In this document: piece after piece, positions 8,401 through 17,116 of the stretch
Layout of the letters: each line of letters opens with the position of its first letter
Position numbering within the stretch: the stretch's first letter is position 1
Assembly (NCBI RefSeq): GCF_019145475.1
Contig: NZ_JAHTKI010000002.1
Location: 186,001-250,000, forward strand
Direction of reading: 5' to 3'
DNA length: 64,000 nucleotides
Origin: Pseudomonas botevensis
Lineage (GTDB): Bacteria > Pseudomonadota > Gammaproteobacteria > Pseudomonadales > Pseudomonadaceae
Made by a program: the position numbers and the translations under genes
Notes under the pieces: model-generated
Seen by the model: only the letters and a program-made list of their open reading frames with translations
Told to the model about the DNA's origin: nothing
The model's database searches: none

Positions 8401-8739
8401 TGGGTGGCGTGGGCTTTTGATCATCTGTCGCGATGACGACTGGAAAACCACCAAGCCCAACGGCGATGCGTGCAGCCCCTTATGGCGGTGGCACCGGCGA
8501 GTGGGCTGACATCGATGACGTGCGGGTGATGAAGTGGCTCGCGCATTCACCGACATTCGCCAGCCGTTCACCGTGCGTAAGCCACACATTCACCGGATGG
8601 CATTAAAACGGTCTTGCTGCCACCAGAATCGACCTGTAAAAAGTGGCCATCTTCGATGGGTGCGACCGCCAAGCGCGGCAGGCCACCCACCACCTGACCC
8701 GGCCATAGCGCCGGGTCTTTTTGTTTAAGGGGCAGGGCA
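8401..8739. other. Remnant DNA between integrase and next ORF
   Basis: No convincing gene. Short open frames exist on both strands without ribosome sites or recognisable motifs. The only clear element is the terminator at 8696-8722. It probably holds decayed phage or island sequence. Confidence 0.5.
8696..8722 (+). terminator. Rho-independent terminator in the island's left end
   Basis: An eight-base stem (GACCCGGC with GCCGGGTC, loop of six) followed by TTTTT. No intact gene precedes it, so it may have served a lost phage-like gene. Confidence 0.75.
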
Positions 8740-9043
8740 GTGACGAACGAACAACAGGCGCTGGCAGAGATGCCGATCTGGTTGGTGTTTGCCCTGGCAG
8801 AGATGGAGTTTCGCAAGGGGAGAGCTGGTGGAAGTCAGCTTTGTGCAGAAGGCCGCGTATGAAACGGCCCGCTCCCTCAACCAGTCGCTGATGAGCATGT
8901 CGCCGCAATTGGCACCACAGCTCGCTGCTCTGTCTGATCCATGGGAAGTGGAGCGGCAATTAACCGCTGCATTGCGGCAGCGACTTAATGAAGCGGCTCA
9001 AGTATCCAGCGACGACTTTGGATTTGCACTGGACGTGTGCTAA
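8740..9043 (+). pseudogene. Small unknown protein, probably frameshifted
   Basis: A GTG at 8740 has a good AAGGGG/AGGG ribosome site and opens a frame reading VTNEQQALAEMPIWLVFALAEMEF..., which closes after about 40 codons. A second frame from about 8827 continues with coding-like residues (ELVEVSFVQKAAYETARSL ... DDFGFALDV) to the TAA before 9044. Joining them needs a one-base shift near 8820. I do not recognise the family; it could be a phage-remnant protein. Confidence 0.4.
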
Positions 9044-9148
9044 CGAATGCGCTGATTGGAGTTCATTCGGCTGACAGGCTCACCTCTGTCAGCTTTCGGA
9101 AGAAGGGACGCTGAGAACCACGTATTTGCCTGAGGCCTGTTGCATGGG

Positions 9149-9167
9149 TAGAATGCGATTCATTATC
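9149..9167 (+). promoter_or_regulatory. Fur box upstream of the FecI-like sigma gene
   Basis: The 19 bases TAGAATGCGATTCATTATC match the GATAATGATAATCATTATC consensus at about 14 positions, with a perfect right half (ATTC replaced only at the centre). It lies 24 bases before the sigma-factor ATG, where it would overlap the promoter. Iron repression by Fur is expected for FecI-type genes. Confidence 0.7.
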
Positions 9168-9190
9168 AATTGTGTACTGCCGGGACGCCG

Positions 9191-9706
9191 ATGCGCAGCG
9201 ACGAAACACTAGGTACTGCAGATTTAGGGCTGCTCTATCGCACCCACCACTCGTGGTTACAAGGTTGGCTGATCCGACGCATCGGTTGTCGCGATAACGC
9301 AGCAGATCTGGCGCAAGACACCTTCGTACGTCTGCTCAAATCCCGTCAGTCCAGTCCCTTGCGCGAACCCCGTGCCTATCTGAGCAGTATCGCCCGTGGA
9401 CTGATGATTGATCAGTATCGTCGTCGCGAGCTCGAACGTGCCTACTTGGAAAGCGTCGCGTTGCTACCTCAACATGAGGTTCCCTCGGAAGAAAGCCGGC
9501 TGATGATTCTTGATGCGCTCGAGCGCATAGACCGCATGCTCAATAAGCTTAAACCGAGAGTTCGCCAGGCGTTTTTGTTTGCTCGGTTAGACGGTCTAAC
9601 GTGCGGGCAAATAGCCGAAAAGCTGGGTGTTTCCCGCGCGACGATTGAACGCGACCTGACCACGGCCCTGCAACACTGCTATCGCTTGCGTTATGTCGAG
9701 GCCTGA
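9191..9706 (+). CDS. FecI-type extracytoplasmic-function sigma factor
   Basis: The 171-residue protein has region 2 (ADLAQDTFVRLLKSR, LSSIARGLMIDQYRRRELE) and region 4 (LKPRVRQAFLFARLDGLTCGQIAEKLGVSRATIERDL) of iron-starvation ECF sigma factors. It would direct RNA polymerase to the downstream TonB receptor gene when the FecR-like partner signals siderophore binding. ATG 9191 is chosen; an upstream TTG adds only seven residues. The next gene overlaps by 14 bases, and a Fur box precedes it. Confidence 0.93.
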   Translation: MRSDETLGTADLGLLYRTHHSWLQGWLIRRIGCRDNAADLAQDTFVRLLKSRQSSPLREPRAYLSSIARGLMIDQYRRRELERAYLESVALLPQHEVPSEESRLMILDALERIDRMLNKLKPRVRQAFLFARLDGLTCGQIAEKLGVSRATIERDLTTALQHCYRLRYVEA

Positions 9707-10673
9707 GCCGCAGGCGCTGGATCCGGCCATTGTTGAACAGGCGATCCAATGGCTGGTGCGCCTTCGCTTCAATCAAGCCGATGAACAAACACAGCGCACT
9801 TTTGAGCACTGGCTGCAGCAGCACCCAGAGCATGTGTTGGCGTGGCTGCGTGTGGAAACGCTTGGGGATGAATTTGCCGGCGTACCCGCTCAACTGGCGC
9901 GACAAACCCTTAATGGCACCCATCAGGGAATGCGGCGGCGGGACAGCCTGAAGCTACTGGGCATATTGGCTACTGTTGGCACGGCAGCCTGGCTTGTCCG
10001 GGATTACACACCTGTACCCGCCATGCTTGCGCAGCAGCGCAGCAGTACCGGCGAGCAACGACGCTTCCAACTCGATGATGGCAGCCTTATTCAGCTCAAT
10101 AGCGATAGCTCCGTCGACAGCGATTTCGACGCCCAGCGACGCCTGATCATCCTGCGACGTGGTGAAATCATCGTGAATGTCGGCGCCGATCAACACTCGC
10201 CGCAAGCACGACCGTTCTGGGTGCAATCACGTGACGGGATCATGCGCGCTCACAGTTCCCGCTTTCTGGCACGCGAGCTGGACGATGGCACGCTGGTCGC
10301 GGCTCAGGAAGGATCAGTCACGGTGTTCCCCGGTGCCAGTCAAACTGATGCGAGCCGCACCGTCCAGGCAGGAAATCAGCTGCTGTTCACATCAAGTAGC
10401 GCCCGAACGTTCAGCGACAACGGCCTCGATCTGTGGAGCTGGGGTGACGGAGTGATCAGTGCGCGCAATATGCGCCTCAAGGATTTCATCGTGGAGTTGT
10501 CGCGTTATCGCCCCGGGGTATTGCGTTGCGCCGAAGAGGTCGCGGATCGCCGCGTTTCCGGCACCTTCCAGCTCGCCGACAACGATCAGGTCCTGGCATT
10601 GATCGCGCAGTCACTGCGCTTGCACATTGATTACCGAACCCGTTACTGGGTGACCGTGACCGCTGCTACCTGA
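9693..10673 (+). CDS. FecR-type anti-sigma/signal transducer
   Basis: A 326-residue inner-membrane regulator. The N-terminal cytoplasmic FecR_N-like domain contains the AIQWLVRLR and FEHWLQQHPEHVLAW motifs (residues about 15-55). A hydrophobic segment LLGILATVGTAAWLV spans about residues 88-102. The periplasmic FecR domain (RRFQLDDGSLIQLNSDSSV, RGEIIVNV) follows, with a C-terminal STN-like part (GVLRCAEEVADRRVSGTF). It would hold the sigma factor inactive until the receptor's signalling domain contacts it. It overlaps the sigma gene and precedes the receptor gene by 111 bases. Confidence 0.93.
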   Translation: MSRPEPQALDPAIVEQAIQWLVRLRFNQADEQTQRTFEHWLQQHPEHVLAWLRVETLGDEFAGVPAQLARQTLNGTHQGMRRRDSLKLLGILATVGTAAWLVRDYTPVPAMLAQQRSSTGEQRRFQLDDGSLIQLNSDSSVDSDFDAQRRLIILRRGEIIVNVGADQHSPQARPFWVQSRDGIMRAHSSRFLARELDDGTLVAAQEGSVTVFPGASQTDASRTVQAGNQLLFTSSSARTFSDNGLDLWSWGDGVISARNMRLKDFIVELSRYRPGVLRCAEEVADRRVSGTFQLADNDQVLALIAQSLRLHIDYRTRYWVTVTAAT

Positions 10674-10784
10674 GGCCATCAAAACCACATAAAAAATAAT
10701 GAGGTGGTTTCTCATTCTCGTTCGACCTCTAAGGAAGGCCGGAATACAGGCCAGTTTGCCGATGTCCTTTCTTGGAGCGAGAAA

Positions 10785-13175
10785 ATGAGTTCGTCCCCGG
10801 TTTCACAGCGCCATCCATTAAATCGTGCCTTGCAGGGTGCGATGTTGGGTTTGATCGTGAGCAGCTACGCATTGCCGTCGCTGGCGCAAACGTCGAGCGC
10901 TGACCACAGCAATCAAGTCAAGCAGTGGGACATCGCTCCCGGCCCACTGGCGCCGGCGCTTGATCGCTTTGCGCGCGAGGCCGGCATCAGTCTTTCCTTC
11001 GACGCGTCGAGTGTCGCGAACCGCACCACCGCTGGCGTGAATGGCTCGCTCGATACGTCGGCAGCGCTGTCATCGTTGCTGCAGGGGAGCCAATTGCAGA
11101 TCGAACAACAAGGCCTGAATGCTTATCTGCTGGTTCCTCAAGCAAAAACCGCTGGCCCGCTGGAACTCGACGCAACGGATGTCGAGGACTACCGCCTTGC
11201 CCCCCTCATCATCAATGCCAAGGTCAGGGTCAGTGCCGACGACGACGCCAACTCGGTGGTCGCCAAGGAACTCTGGGTCGGCGGCAAGGTAGCAACCAGC
11301 ATTCTCAACACACCGGCATCGGTATCAGTTGTTACCAACAAGGAAATGCAACAGCGCAGCGTCAGCACCACAGAGGAGGCGCTGCAATACACGCCCGGCG
11401 TGGTTACTGACTTCTATGGTACGGATGACCGCAACGACTACTTCCAGATCCGCGGCTTCCAGGCCACAACCTACCGTGACGGCTTGACCCTGAGTTCGAT
11501 GCGCGGCGTACGCGAAGATCCATTCGCTTATGAGCGCATCGAGATTCTGCGTGGCGCCAACTCCACCCTGTTTGGCCCGGCGGACCCTGGCGGCTCGGTA
11601 AACTTCGTGACCAAACAGCCACGCTTCGAGCAGTTTGGCCAAGGCTATGTGACCTACGGTTCGTTTGACCATGTCGAGACAGGCATCGATGTGGGGGACG
11701 CGCTGAATGACGAGAAAACCCTGGCTGGCCGCTTTACTGCCAAAGGGCAAAACAGTGACCGCGAGTACGACCACTCGCAGGACGATAACCAGTTGTTTAT
11801 GGGTGGCCTCACCTGGGCACCGACGGATTACACGTCAGCTACGATGATTCTGGACTACCTGAAAACCGAAAGTTCGCCCAACAGTGGCGGTTATCCGCTG
11901 GACAAGGAATACGACCGCAGCAAGTTTTATGGTGAGCCCAGCTACAACTTTCACGATGTTGAGCGCACCAGTCTCAGCGGTAACGTCACCCATGACTTCG
12001 ACAACGGCTTCGTGCTGCGCAGCAATCTGCGTTACAGCAAGTTGACCGATGATTTTGGCTACGTTTACCTCAGCGACAGCGCCGCACGTGTCGGTACTAC
12101 CGTTGACCGCTATCTGTTTGGAACGGACACCGAAGCCGACCAGTTCAACGGCAATCTGATGCTGCAATACGATGCCCGCTTCGAGAACATCGACAGCAGC
12201 AGTCTGGTGGGCGTGGAGTACCTCGATTCGACCACCAAGGAAAGCTCGGTCTACGCCCCGACGACTTCGATTGACATTGTAAACCCCGTGTTTACTGGGG
12301 TCTCACGCTCAATCGCGCCGTATGCCATCAACAAGCGAGACGCGACCACCAAGGCCGTATTTCTTCAGCAGAACCTGTCGTTCTACGAGCGTTTCATCGT
12401 CACCGCGGGTGTGCGCAACGACTCGATGGATCTGACCAGCAAAGGCTTGCAATCCACTGAGAAAGACACCTTCTCTGAAACCTCCTACCGAGGTGCGTTG
12501 ACCTATATCGTCAACGATGAGGTGTCCACCTATGTAAGTATGGTGGAATCGGTCTCGCCACCGCAGGTTGGTGTAACACCGCAGACGGGCAGGCAATACG
12601 AAGTGGGCGTGAAGTACGCGCCGATGGGGATGGACGCACTGTTCTCCGCAGCCGTTTATGACCTGACCCAGGAAAACGTCACCATCGCCGTGGTGCTGCC
12701 GAGCGGCATTATTGAGCAACAGACTGTGGGCGAGTCGCGGGCGCGTGGGCTCGACCTGGAGGCCAAGGCGCAAGTGACGCAGAACCTCAGTCTAATTGGT
12801 GGCTATTCCTACATGGAGTCCGAAGTCCTGCGTGGTTCGTTGTACGACGGCAGCTCCCTCAAGGGTAATGAGTTCACCACGGCACCCAAGCATTCGGCTT
12901 CGCTCTGGAGCTACTACGACGTGCCCGGCACTGATGTGAGCCTGGGCTTGGGTGCGCGCTATGTCGGCGCTTATTACTTCGATGCAGCCAACACCGGTAA
13001 AAGCGATGGCACCACGCTGTTCGACGCCGCCTTCAACTACAAGATAGCCAAGGGCACCGACCTTGCGGTGAACGTCAGCAACCTGCTGGATGAGCAGCAC
13101 GTGGTCGGCTCCGGCACGGCGAACTTCTACAATCCGGGTCGCGAGATTACCGCCAAATTGAGTTACAACTGGTAA
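10785..13175 (+). CDS. TonB-dependent siderophore receptor with signalling domain
   Basis: A 796-residue outer-membrane receptor of the FpvA/FoxA/FhuE type. A signal peptide (residues 1 to about 35, ending SLAQ) is followed by an STN secretin/TonB signalling domain (about 45-112, WDIAPGPLAPALDRFAREAG), then the plug (TPASVSVVTNKEMQQRS ... DDRNDYFQIRGF ... RIEILRGANSTLFG) and a 22-strand barrel ending in the aromatic LSYNW. ATG 10785 is preferred because GGAG lies seven bases before it; an upstream in-frame GTG at 10704 lacks one. The ligand cannot be told. Expression should need the adjacent FecI-like sigma factor. Confidence 0.93.
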   Translation: MSSSPVSQRHPLNRALQGAMLGLIVSSYALPSLAQTSSADHSNQVKQWDIAPGPLAPALDRFAREAGISLSFDASSVANRTTAGVNGSLDTSAALSSLLQGSQLQIEQQGLNAYLLVPQAKTAGPLELDATDVEDYRLAPLIINAKVRVSADDDANSVVAKELWVGGKVATSILNTPASVSVVTNKEMQQRSVSTTEEALQYTPGVVTDFYGTDDRNDYFQIRGFQATTYRDGLTLSSMRGVREDPFAYERIEILRGANSTLFGPADPGGSVNFVTKQPRFEQFGQGYVTYGSFDHVETGIDVGDALNDEKTLAGRFTAKGQNSDREYDHSQDDNQLFMGGLTWAPTDYTSATMILDYLKTESSPNSGGYPLDKEYDRSKFYGEPSYNFHDVERTSLSGNVTHDFDNGFVLRSNLRYSKLTDDFGYVYLSDSAARVGTTVDRYLFGTDTEADQFNGNLMLQYDARFENIDSSSLVGVEYLDSTTKESSVYAPTTSIDIVNPVFTGVSRSIAPYAINKRDATTKAVFLQQNLSFYERFIVTAGVRNDSMDLTSKGLQSTEKDTFSETSYRGALTYIVNDEVSTYVSMVESVSPPQVGVTPQTGRQYEVGVKYAPMGMDALFSAAVYDLTQENVTIAVVLPSGIIEQQTVGESRARGLDLEAKAQVTQNLSLIGGYSYMESEVLRGSLYDGSSLKGNEFTTAPKHSASLWSYYDVPGTDVSLGLGARYVGAYYFDAANTGKSDGTTLFDAAFNYKIAKGTDLAVNVSNLLDEQHVVGSGTANFYNPGREITAKLSYNW

Positions 13176-13209
13176 ATCGGCGTGTAAGCCTTTTCCCCAC
13201 ATAGGAAGT

Positions 13210-13233
13210 GGTGCCCGCTGTACAGCGGGCACC
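13210..13233. repeat. Perfect 24-base palindrome after the receptor gene
   Basis: A 12-base inverted repeat (GGTGCCCGCTGT and complement) without a spacer lies 34 bases after the receptor stop. It lacks a T-run, so it may stabilise the message end or act as a factor-dependent stop rather than an intrinsic terminator. Confidence 0.6.
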
Positions 13234-13360
13234 GCCAACCTGGCCATCAAGCGGCGATGCAAAAAGTGAAGGTGTGCGACTTCCATTGTATTGCACCGGC
13301 AGATAGGTACTCGCCGGTAGCGCGACATAACAGACATGACATTAGCCTGGTTTCGAGTGC

Positions 13361-13380
13361 CCGCTTTCGGCCAAAAGCGG
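13361..13380. repeat. CCGCTTT-type hairpin repeat, copy 1
   Basis: CCGCTTTCGGCCAAAAGCGG forms a short hairpin, and a near-identical copy is at 24927-24946; a degenerate relative (CCGCTTTGGTTCGAAAGC) lies near 13892. They sit at module borders within the island. Confidence 0.6.
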
Positions 13381-13403
13381 TCCTTTAAGGACTCAAGTCG
13401 AAC

Positions 13404-13805
13404 CTACTTCGAAAGCCCGTTTGCGCCGTCGTCGACCTCACGCAAAATCCTCTCGAGCTCGGGCCGTGTCCACTTCTCCCAAGGAAATACGTCCCGGTCG
13501 TCGTCGCTGTGCCAATACTCGCCTGCATCAAATGCCTGGTAGATAGAGAATGCCGGCAGGGGCATATCCGCGTGCATGGACAAGTCGACGATATCGCTGA
13601 TGACAGTATTCATCACCTCATCACAGGAATGAAAATCGCGGGAGCCTGTAATAAACAGTCTTGCTACTGAGATCGCCAACTGATTCAAAAGATCGCGACT
13701 GTCGATCTGTAGGTGCTCACACATCACACCTAACTCGGTATTTGGAGCACTTTCAATGACCGCAAGTACGTAATTAAGGTTGGCATCACTCAGACCTTTG
13801 TTCAT
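13404..13805 (-). CDS. Hypothetical acidic protein
   Basis: A 133-residue acidic protein without recognised domain, signal peptide or membrane segment. The N-terminus is helical (SDANLNYVLAVIESAP), and the C-terminus is rich in Asp, Glu and Trp (YWHSDDDRDVFPWEKWTRPELERIL). Only a weak ribosome site precedes ATG 13805. It is isolated between the iron-receptor unit and the LysR-MFS pair. Small acidic orphans in islands are often immunity-like, but nothing here proves it. Confidence 0.55.
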   Translation of the reverse strand: MNKGLSDANLNYVLAVIESAPNTELGVMCEHLQIDSRDLLNQLAISVARLFITGSRDFHSCDEVMNTVISDIVDLSMHADMPLPAFSIYQAFDAGEYWHSDDDRDVFPWEKWTRPELERILREVDDGANGLSK

Positions 13806-14064
13806 GGGATGAAAGTACTCTTCAATTCAGTTACGCGATGGACTCAGGACAAGCTTGTCAGAAAACTTGTTGCCAGATGTGCTGCCGAGCGTCCGCTTTG
13901 GTTCGAAAGCTGTCCTTTAGGACAGAAATTTAAGGCTTGGAGACGAACCATCATTGCCAGAGAACACGATTGGTCCAGCAAGGAAAGTCACCTACTGATC
14001 GTGCACCCAAAGGCTTTGGTCACTTCAACATGACGAGTACCGTAAATATAACTTTTACCTCCGT

Positions 14065-14958
14065 TTACATCCGGTGATGTTCCACCAAGAAGTCCACGAA
14101 CAATCGCACTCGTGCTGGCATTGCTGCCCTACCTACGAACACCGCATGAATCGGTTCCTGGTCCCCGGGGTTCCAGGTTTCCAACAGCGCGACCAGGGCA
14201 CCGCGCTGTAGATCTTCGCTCACGGTGAACTCACCGATGCGTGCAATTCCGGCGCCGACTCGCGCGAGTTGTGCCAGTGCTTCACCACTGCTGCACTCGA
14301 TGTTGCCGCTGACTTTCAGGGAAAACTCTTTTCCATCGCGAACGAACGGCCAGTTGGGTTCGGCACGCCGGAAATTAAAGCGCAGGCAGTTGTGCTTTAG
14401 CAGGTCTTCCGGTTCCTGGGGGATGCCATGGCGCTGCAGATACTCGGGCGAGGCCACCACTACCTGGCCGGTGTCGCCGATCCGGCGTGCGGTCAGCGGG
14501 CTGTCGGGTAGATGGCCAAAACGGATCGCGACGTCGGCCTGTCCACCGAGAATGTCGACCACCTCGTCGCCGAGTGTGAGGTCGACGACGATGTTTGGGT
14601 AACGGGCGCTGAATGCTGCGACCAAGGGAACGATGGCCAGCCGGCCATGGCCAAGGGCGGCACTGACGCGCAATCGCCCTTTGGGTACGCCCTGATCGGC
14701 GATGGCTTCTTCGACTTCGTCCATGTCGGCGAGGATGCGCCGAGCGCCACGGAGGAATGCTTCGCCTTCGGCAGTGAGGGTGATCGCTCGAGTCGTGCGC
14801 AACAACAAGCGGGTGCCAAGACGTTGTTCGGTGCGCGCGATGATCCGACTGACTGCCGAGGGTGTAAGGCCCAGTGCACGCGCCGCAGCTGACAGGCTGC
14901 CTTCCTGCGCCACCGTGGTGAACACGCTCATTTCACCCGACCTGCCGTTGAAATCCAC
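14065..14958 (-). CDS. LysR family transcriptional regulator
   Basis: A 297-residue regulator with N-terminal winged helix-turn-helix (SLSAAARALGLTPSAVSRIIARTEQRLGTRL within residues about 20-50) and a LysR substrate-binding domain from about residue 90. The GTG start at 14958 is chosen because a strong AGGAGG lies five bases before it; a longer frame begins ten codons earlier. It is divergent from an MFS gene, with a dyad between them, so it probably controls that exporter in response to an unknown ligand. Confidence 0.92.
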   Translation of the reverse strand: MDFNGRSGEMSVFTTVAQEGSLSAAARALGLTPSAVSRIIARTEQRLGTRLLLRTTRAITLTAEGEAFLRGARRILADMDEVEEAIADQGVPKGRLRVSAALGHGRLAIVPLVAAFSARYPNIVVDLTLGDEVVDILGGQADVAIRFGHLPDSPLTARRIGDTGQVVVASPEYLQRHGIPQEPEDLLKHNCLRFNFRRAEPNWPFVRDGKEFSLKVSGNIECSSGEALAQLARVGAGIARIGEFTVSEDLQRGALVALLETWNPGDQEPIHAVFVGRAAMPARVRLFVDFLVEHHRM

Positions 14959-14990
14959 TTGTGCCTCCTGCGCAAAGGTGATTGCCAAAA

Positions 14991-15027
14991 ATGCTATCTA
15001 CCGCTTGAAAAAAGAGGATCGTAGCAT
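14991..15027. promoter_or_regulatory. Candidate LysR operator
   Basis: An inverted repeat ATGCTA...TAGCAT with a 25-base spacer lies in the 94-base gap between the divergent regulator and MFS genes. Position fits a LysR site; the spacing is longer than a single T-N11-A box, so two half sites may be present. Confidence 0.5.
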
Positions 15028-15052
15028 CTGCGGCATAGATAAGGAGCCTTCC

Positions 15053-16219
15053 ATGCGTATCAATCCACCACTTGTCGCGCTCGCCATCGGTGCCTTCGGC
15101 ATCGGCGTAACAGAATTCGCCCCCATGGGCATGTTGCCGGGTATCGCTGCGGACCTAGGCGTTTCCATTCCCGCGGCCGGTTTGCTGGTCAGTGCTTATG
15201 CGCTGGGCGTATTGCTCGGTGCACCGCTGATGACCCTGACTACCGGCAGGATTCCACGGCGCTATCTGCTGATCGGGCTGATGGCGATTTTCACCCTAGG
15301 TAATCTGATGTCAGCTCTGGCCACGGATTACTACAGCCTGATGGTTGCAAGGGTGGTGACTTCACTGAACCATGGTGCATTTTTTGGCGTCGGCTCCATC
15401 GTCGCCGCCAGCGTGGTCGCCCCCGAAAAACGTGCCGGAGCGGTTGCGGCGATGTTCATGGGCCTGACGCTGGCGACCATTGGCGGTGTGCCGCTGGCCG
15501 CCTGGTTTGGTGAACTGTTCGGTTGGCGAACCGCGTTCTGGGGGATTACCGGCCTGGGCTTGGTGACCATGGCCGCGTTGTGGTTCGCGCTGCCTGACGT
15601 GCGGGCGTCGCAAAGCGTTGGTGTCATGGCGGAAATTCGTGTGCTGGGACGCGGCCCGGTGTTGGCTGCGCTGGCCCTGACCGTAGTCGGCTCGAGCGCC
15701 ATGTTCACCGTCTTCACCTACATCGCACCGATCCTAAACAGCGAGACCCTTGCGTCTAGCGCCTACATCACTGCCATGCTGATGCTTTACGGTGTCGGGT
15801 TGACGCTCGGCAACATGTGGGGTGGCAAGGCTGCTGACCGCTCGATAGATCGCACCCTGATCGTCTCGCTGAGCGTGCTGATTCTGGTCTTGTTGGCGTT
15901 CGCCGTGCTGATGCGCTGGCCACTGCCGGCCGCCGTGGCCATCCTGATTTGGGGGATCGCCAGTTTTGCCCTGGTGCCGCCGCTACAGATGCGCGTCATG
16001 GAAGCCGCTAAAGACGCGCCCAATCTGGCCTCGGCGGTGAACATCGGAGCCTTCAATTTTGGCAACGCGATTGGTGCAGCGCTGGGCGGAGCAGTGATCA
16101 ACGTAGGGCTGGGTTATCCGGCGATTTCCCTGGCTGGAGCGGCGATGGCAGGCTTGGGGTTGCTGATGGTGTTGGCTTTGGCCTGGCGTTCCAGAAAGGT
16201 TGAAGCACTAGCGGTTTGA
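15053..16219 (+). CDS. MFS transporter, DHA1 (drug/purine/sugar efflux) type
   Basis: A 388-residue, 12-helix inner-membrane transporter. It begins PPLVALAIGAFGIGVTEF and carries the motif-A-like loop between helices 2 and 3 (GAPLMTLTTGRIPRRYLLIG) and a motif-C-like segment in helix 5 (FMGLTLATIGGVPLAAWFGE), typical of AraJ/PbuE-like proton-driven exporters. AAGGAG precedes ATG 15053. It is divergent from the LysR gene, which likely regulates it. The substrate is unknown. Confidence 0.9.
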   Translation: MRINPPLVALAIGAFGIGVTEFAPMGMLPGIAADLGVSIPAAGLLVSAYALGVLLGAPLMTLTTGRIPRRYLLIGLMAIFTLGNLMSALATDYYSLMVARVVTSLNHGAFFGVGSIVAASVVAPEKRAGAVAAMFMGLTLATIGGVPLAAWFGELFGWRTAFWGITGLGLVTMAALWFALPDVRASQSVGVMAEIRVLGRGPVLAALALTVVGSSAMFTVFTYIAPILNSETLASSAYITAMLMLYGVGLTLGNMWGGKAADRSIDRTLIVSLSVLILVLLAFAVLMRWPLPAAVAILIWGIASFALVPPLQMRVMEAAKDAPNLASAVNIGAFNFGNAIGAALGGAVINVGLGYPAISLAGAAMAGLGLLMVLALAWRSRKVEALAV

Positions 16220-16239
16220 CGACGATGGCGGGAGAGTGA

Positions 16240-16497
16240 TTTGTTACCCACGAGGCGTGGCGGCAGGTTGTACGTCCCACGCCTGATAACTCAACCTCCA
16301 ACATCGCTGCGACAGATGCTCCTACATTGCTTCTGCACAACTACCATGCAATCGGTGCTGAAATACATCAGGTCACGAAAAGGTTTTCAGAGAATGGCGT
16401 AAAGGATGCTGCTCTCAATGCAAGTAAGGTGATGGAGACATTGGGGACAAATGCGCAAGCGCTAACAGAAGCGATTCTGCGACTACAACAGGTGTAG
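16240..16497 (+). pseudogene. Possible 3' fragment of a lost gene
   Basis: An 85-codon open frame without usable start ends at TAG 16497. Its later part looks coding and helical (HAIGAEIHQVTKRFSENGV ... LNASKVMETLGTNAQALTEAIL). I do not recognise the family. It may be the tail of a gene truncated by rearrangement. The remaining sequence from 16220 to 16572 shows nothing else. Confidence 0.3.
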
Positions 16498-16572
16498 GAA
16501 GTTGCTGTTGAATCTGCGGTTTGGACGATGACCACCAACAATTTTTACACCTTCACTCGCTGCAGCAGAGCC

Positions 16573-16935
16573 TTATGATTTATTAACGATGCAACTCAAA
16601 CTGTTGAGTGCCTTTCTCGCATCGGTTTCAGATATGGTTAGTCTAGGGTGCCAGTTGACACTGAGAGATTTTACGTCAACAGAACGCACACCAGTAAAGC
16701 TCAGCAGAGAAGTAAACGCCTTCTGCCCATTACCTCGTAGCCATGAATACAAAAAACTTTCTTCATTGCATTTTAGGTAGATCCTCCAAGTTGACGCCCT
16801 GGCTAGTTCTAAGCAAAGACACACTTCGCATCCTGCACCATTTTTGGCGTCTCGCACAAATGATGTTACGGCCTCTCTAGCTTCTGAGGCGTAACGCTTT
16901 TGATATTTTACAAAAATCACAAATCTAACTTTCAT
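16573..16935 (-). CDS. Hypothetical protein in AT-rich segment
   Basis: A 120-residue basic protein of unknown family, starting MKVRFVIFVKYQKRYASEAREAV, with GGAAG five bases before ATG 16935; a longer start at 17001 lacks a ribosome site. It contains several cysteines (GAGCEVCLCLEL) and no membrane segment. It has lower GC than the flanking genes, like the SDR and MFS genes upstream of it. Confidence 0.5.
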   Translation of the reverse strand: MKVRFVIFVKYQKRYASEAREAVTSFVRDAKNGAGCEVCLCLELARASTWRIYLKCNEESFLYSWLRGNGQKAFTSLLSFTGVRSVDVKSLSVNWHPRLTISETDARKALNSLSCIVNKS

Positions 16936-17116
16936 ATAACTTCCGCTCGCTGATGGTTTGAGCATGGACTGAGGGGTTTTTATCAGATAAAAAATCGACA
17001 CTAAAATTTTCCATTCTTACAAGTCACGAGTTTAAACAGCGCACCTCAAGGATCATCACGCGCTCATTAAGTTGCTCGTAGCGCCTTGCTTATTGCAAGG
17101 CACCACGACTGGCAAT

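Noticed and set aside
8433..8606. Short ORF MTTGKPPSPTAMRAAPYGGG...
   Set aside because: No ribosome site and no recognised domain; overlaps the integrase remnant region and is more likely noise.
13809..14033. 74-codon open frame
   Set aside because: Contains a degenerate hairpin repeat, no good ribosome site and no family resemblance.
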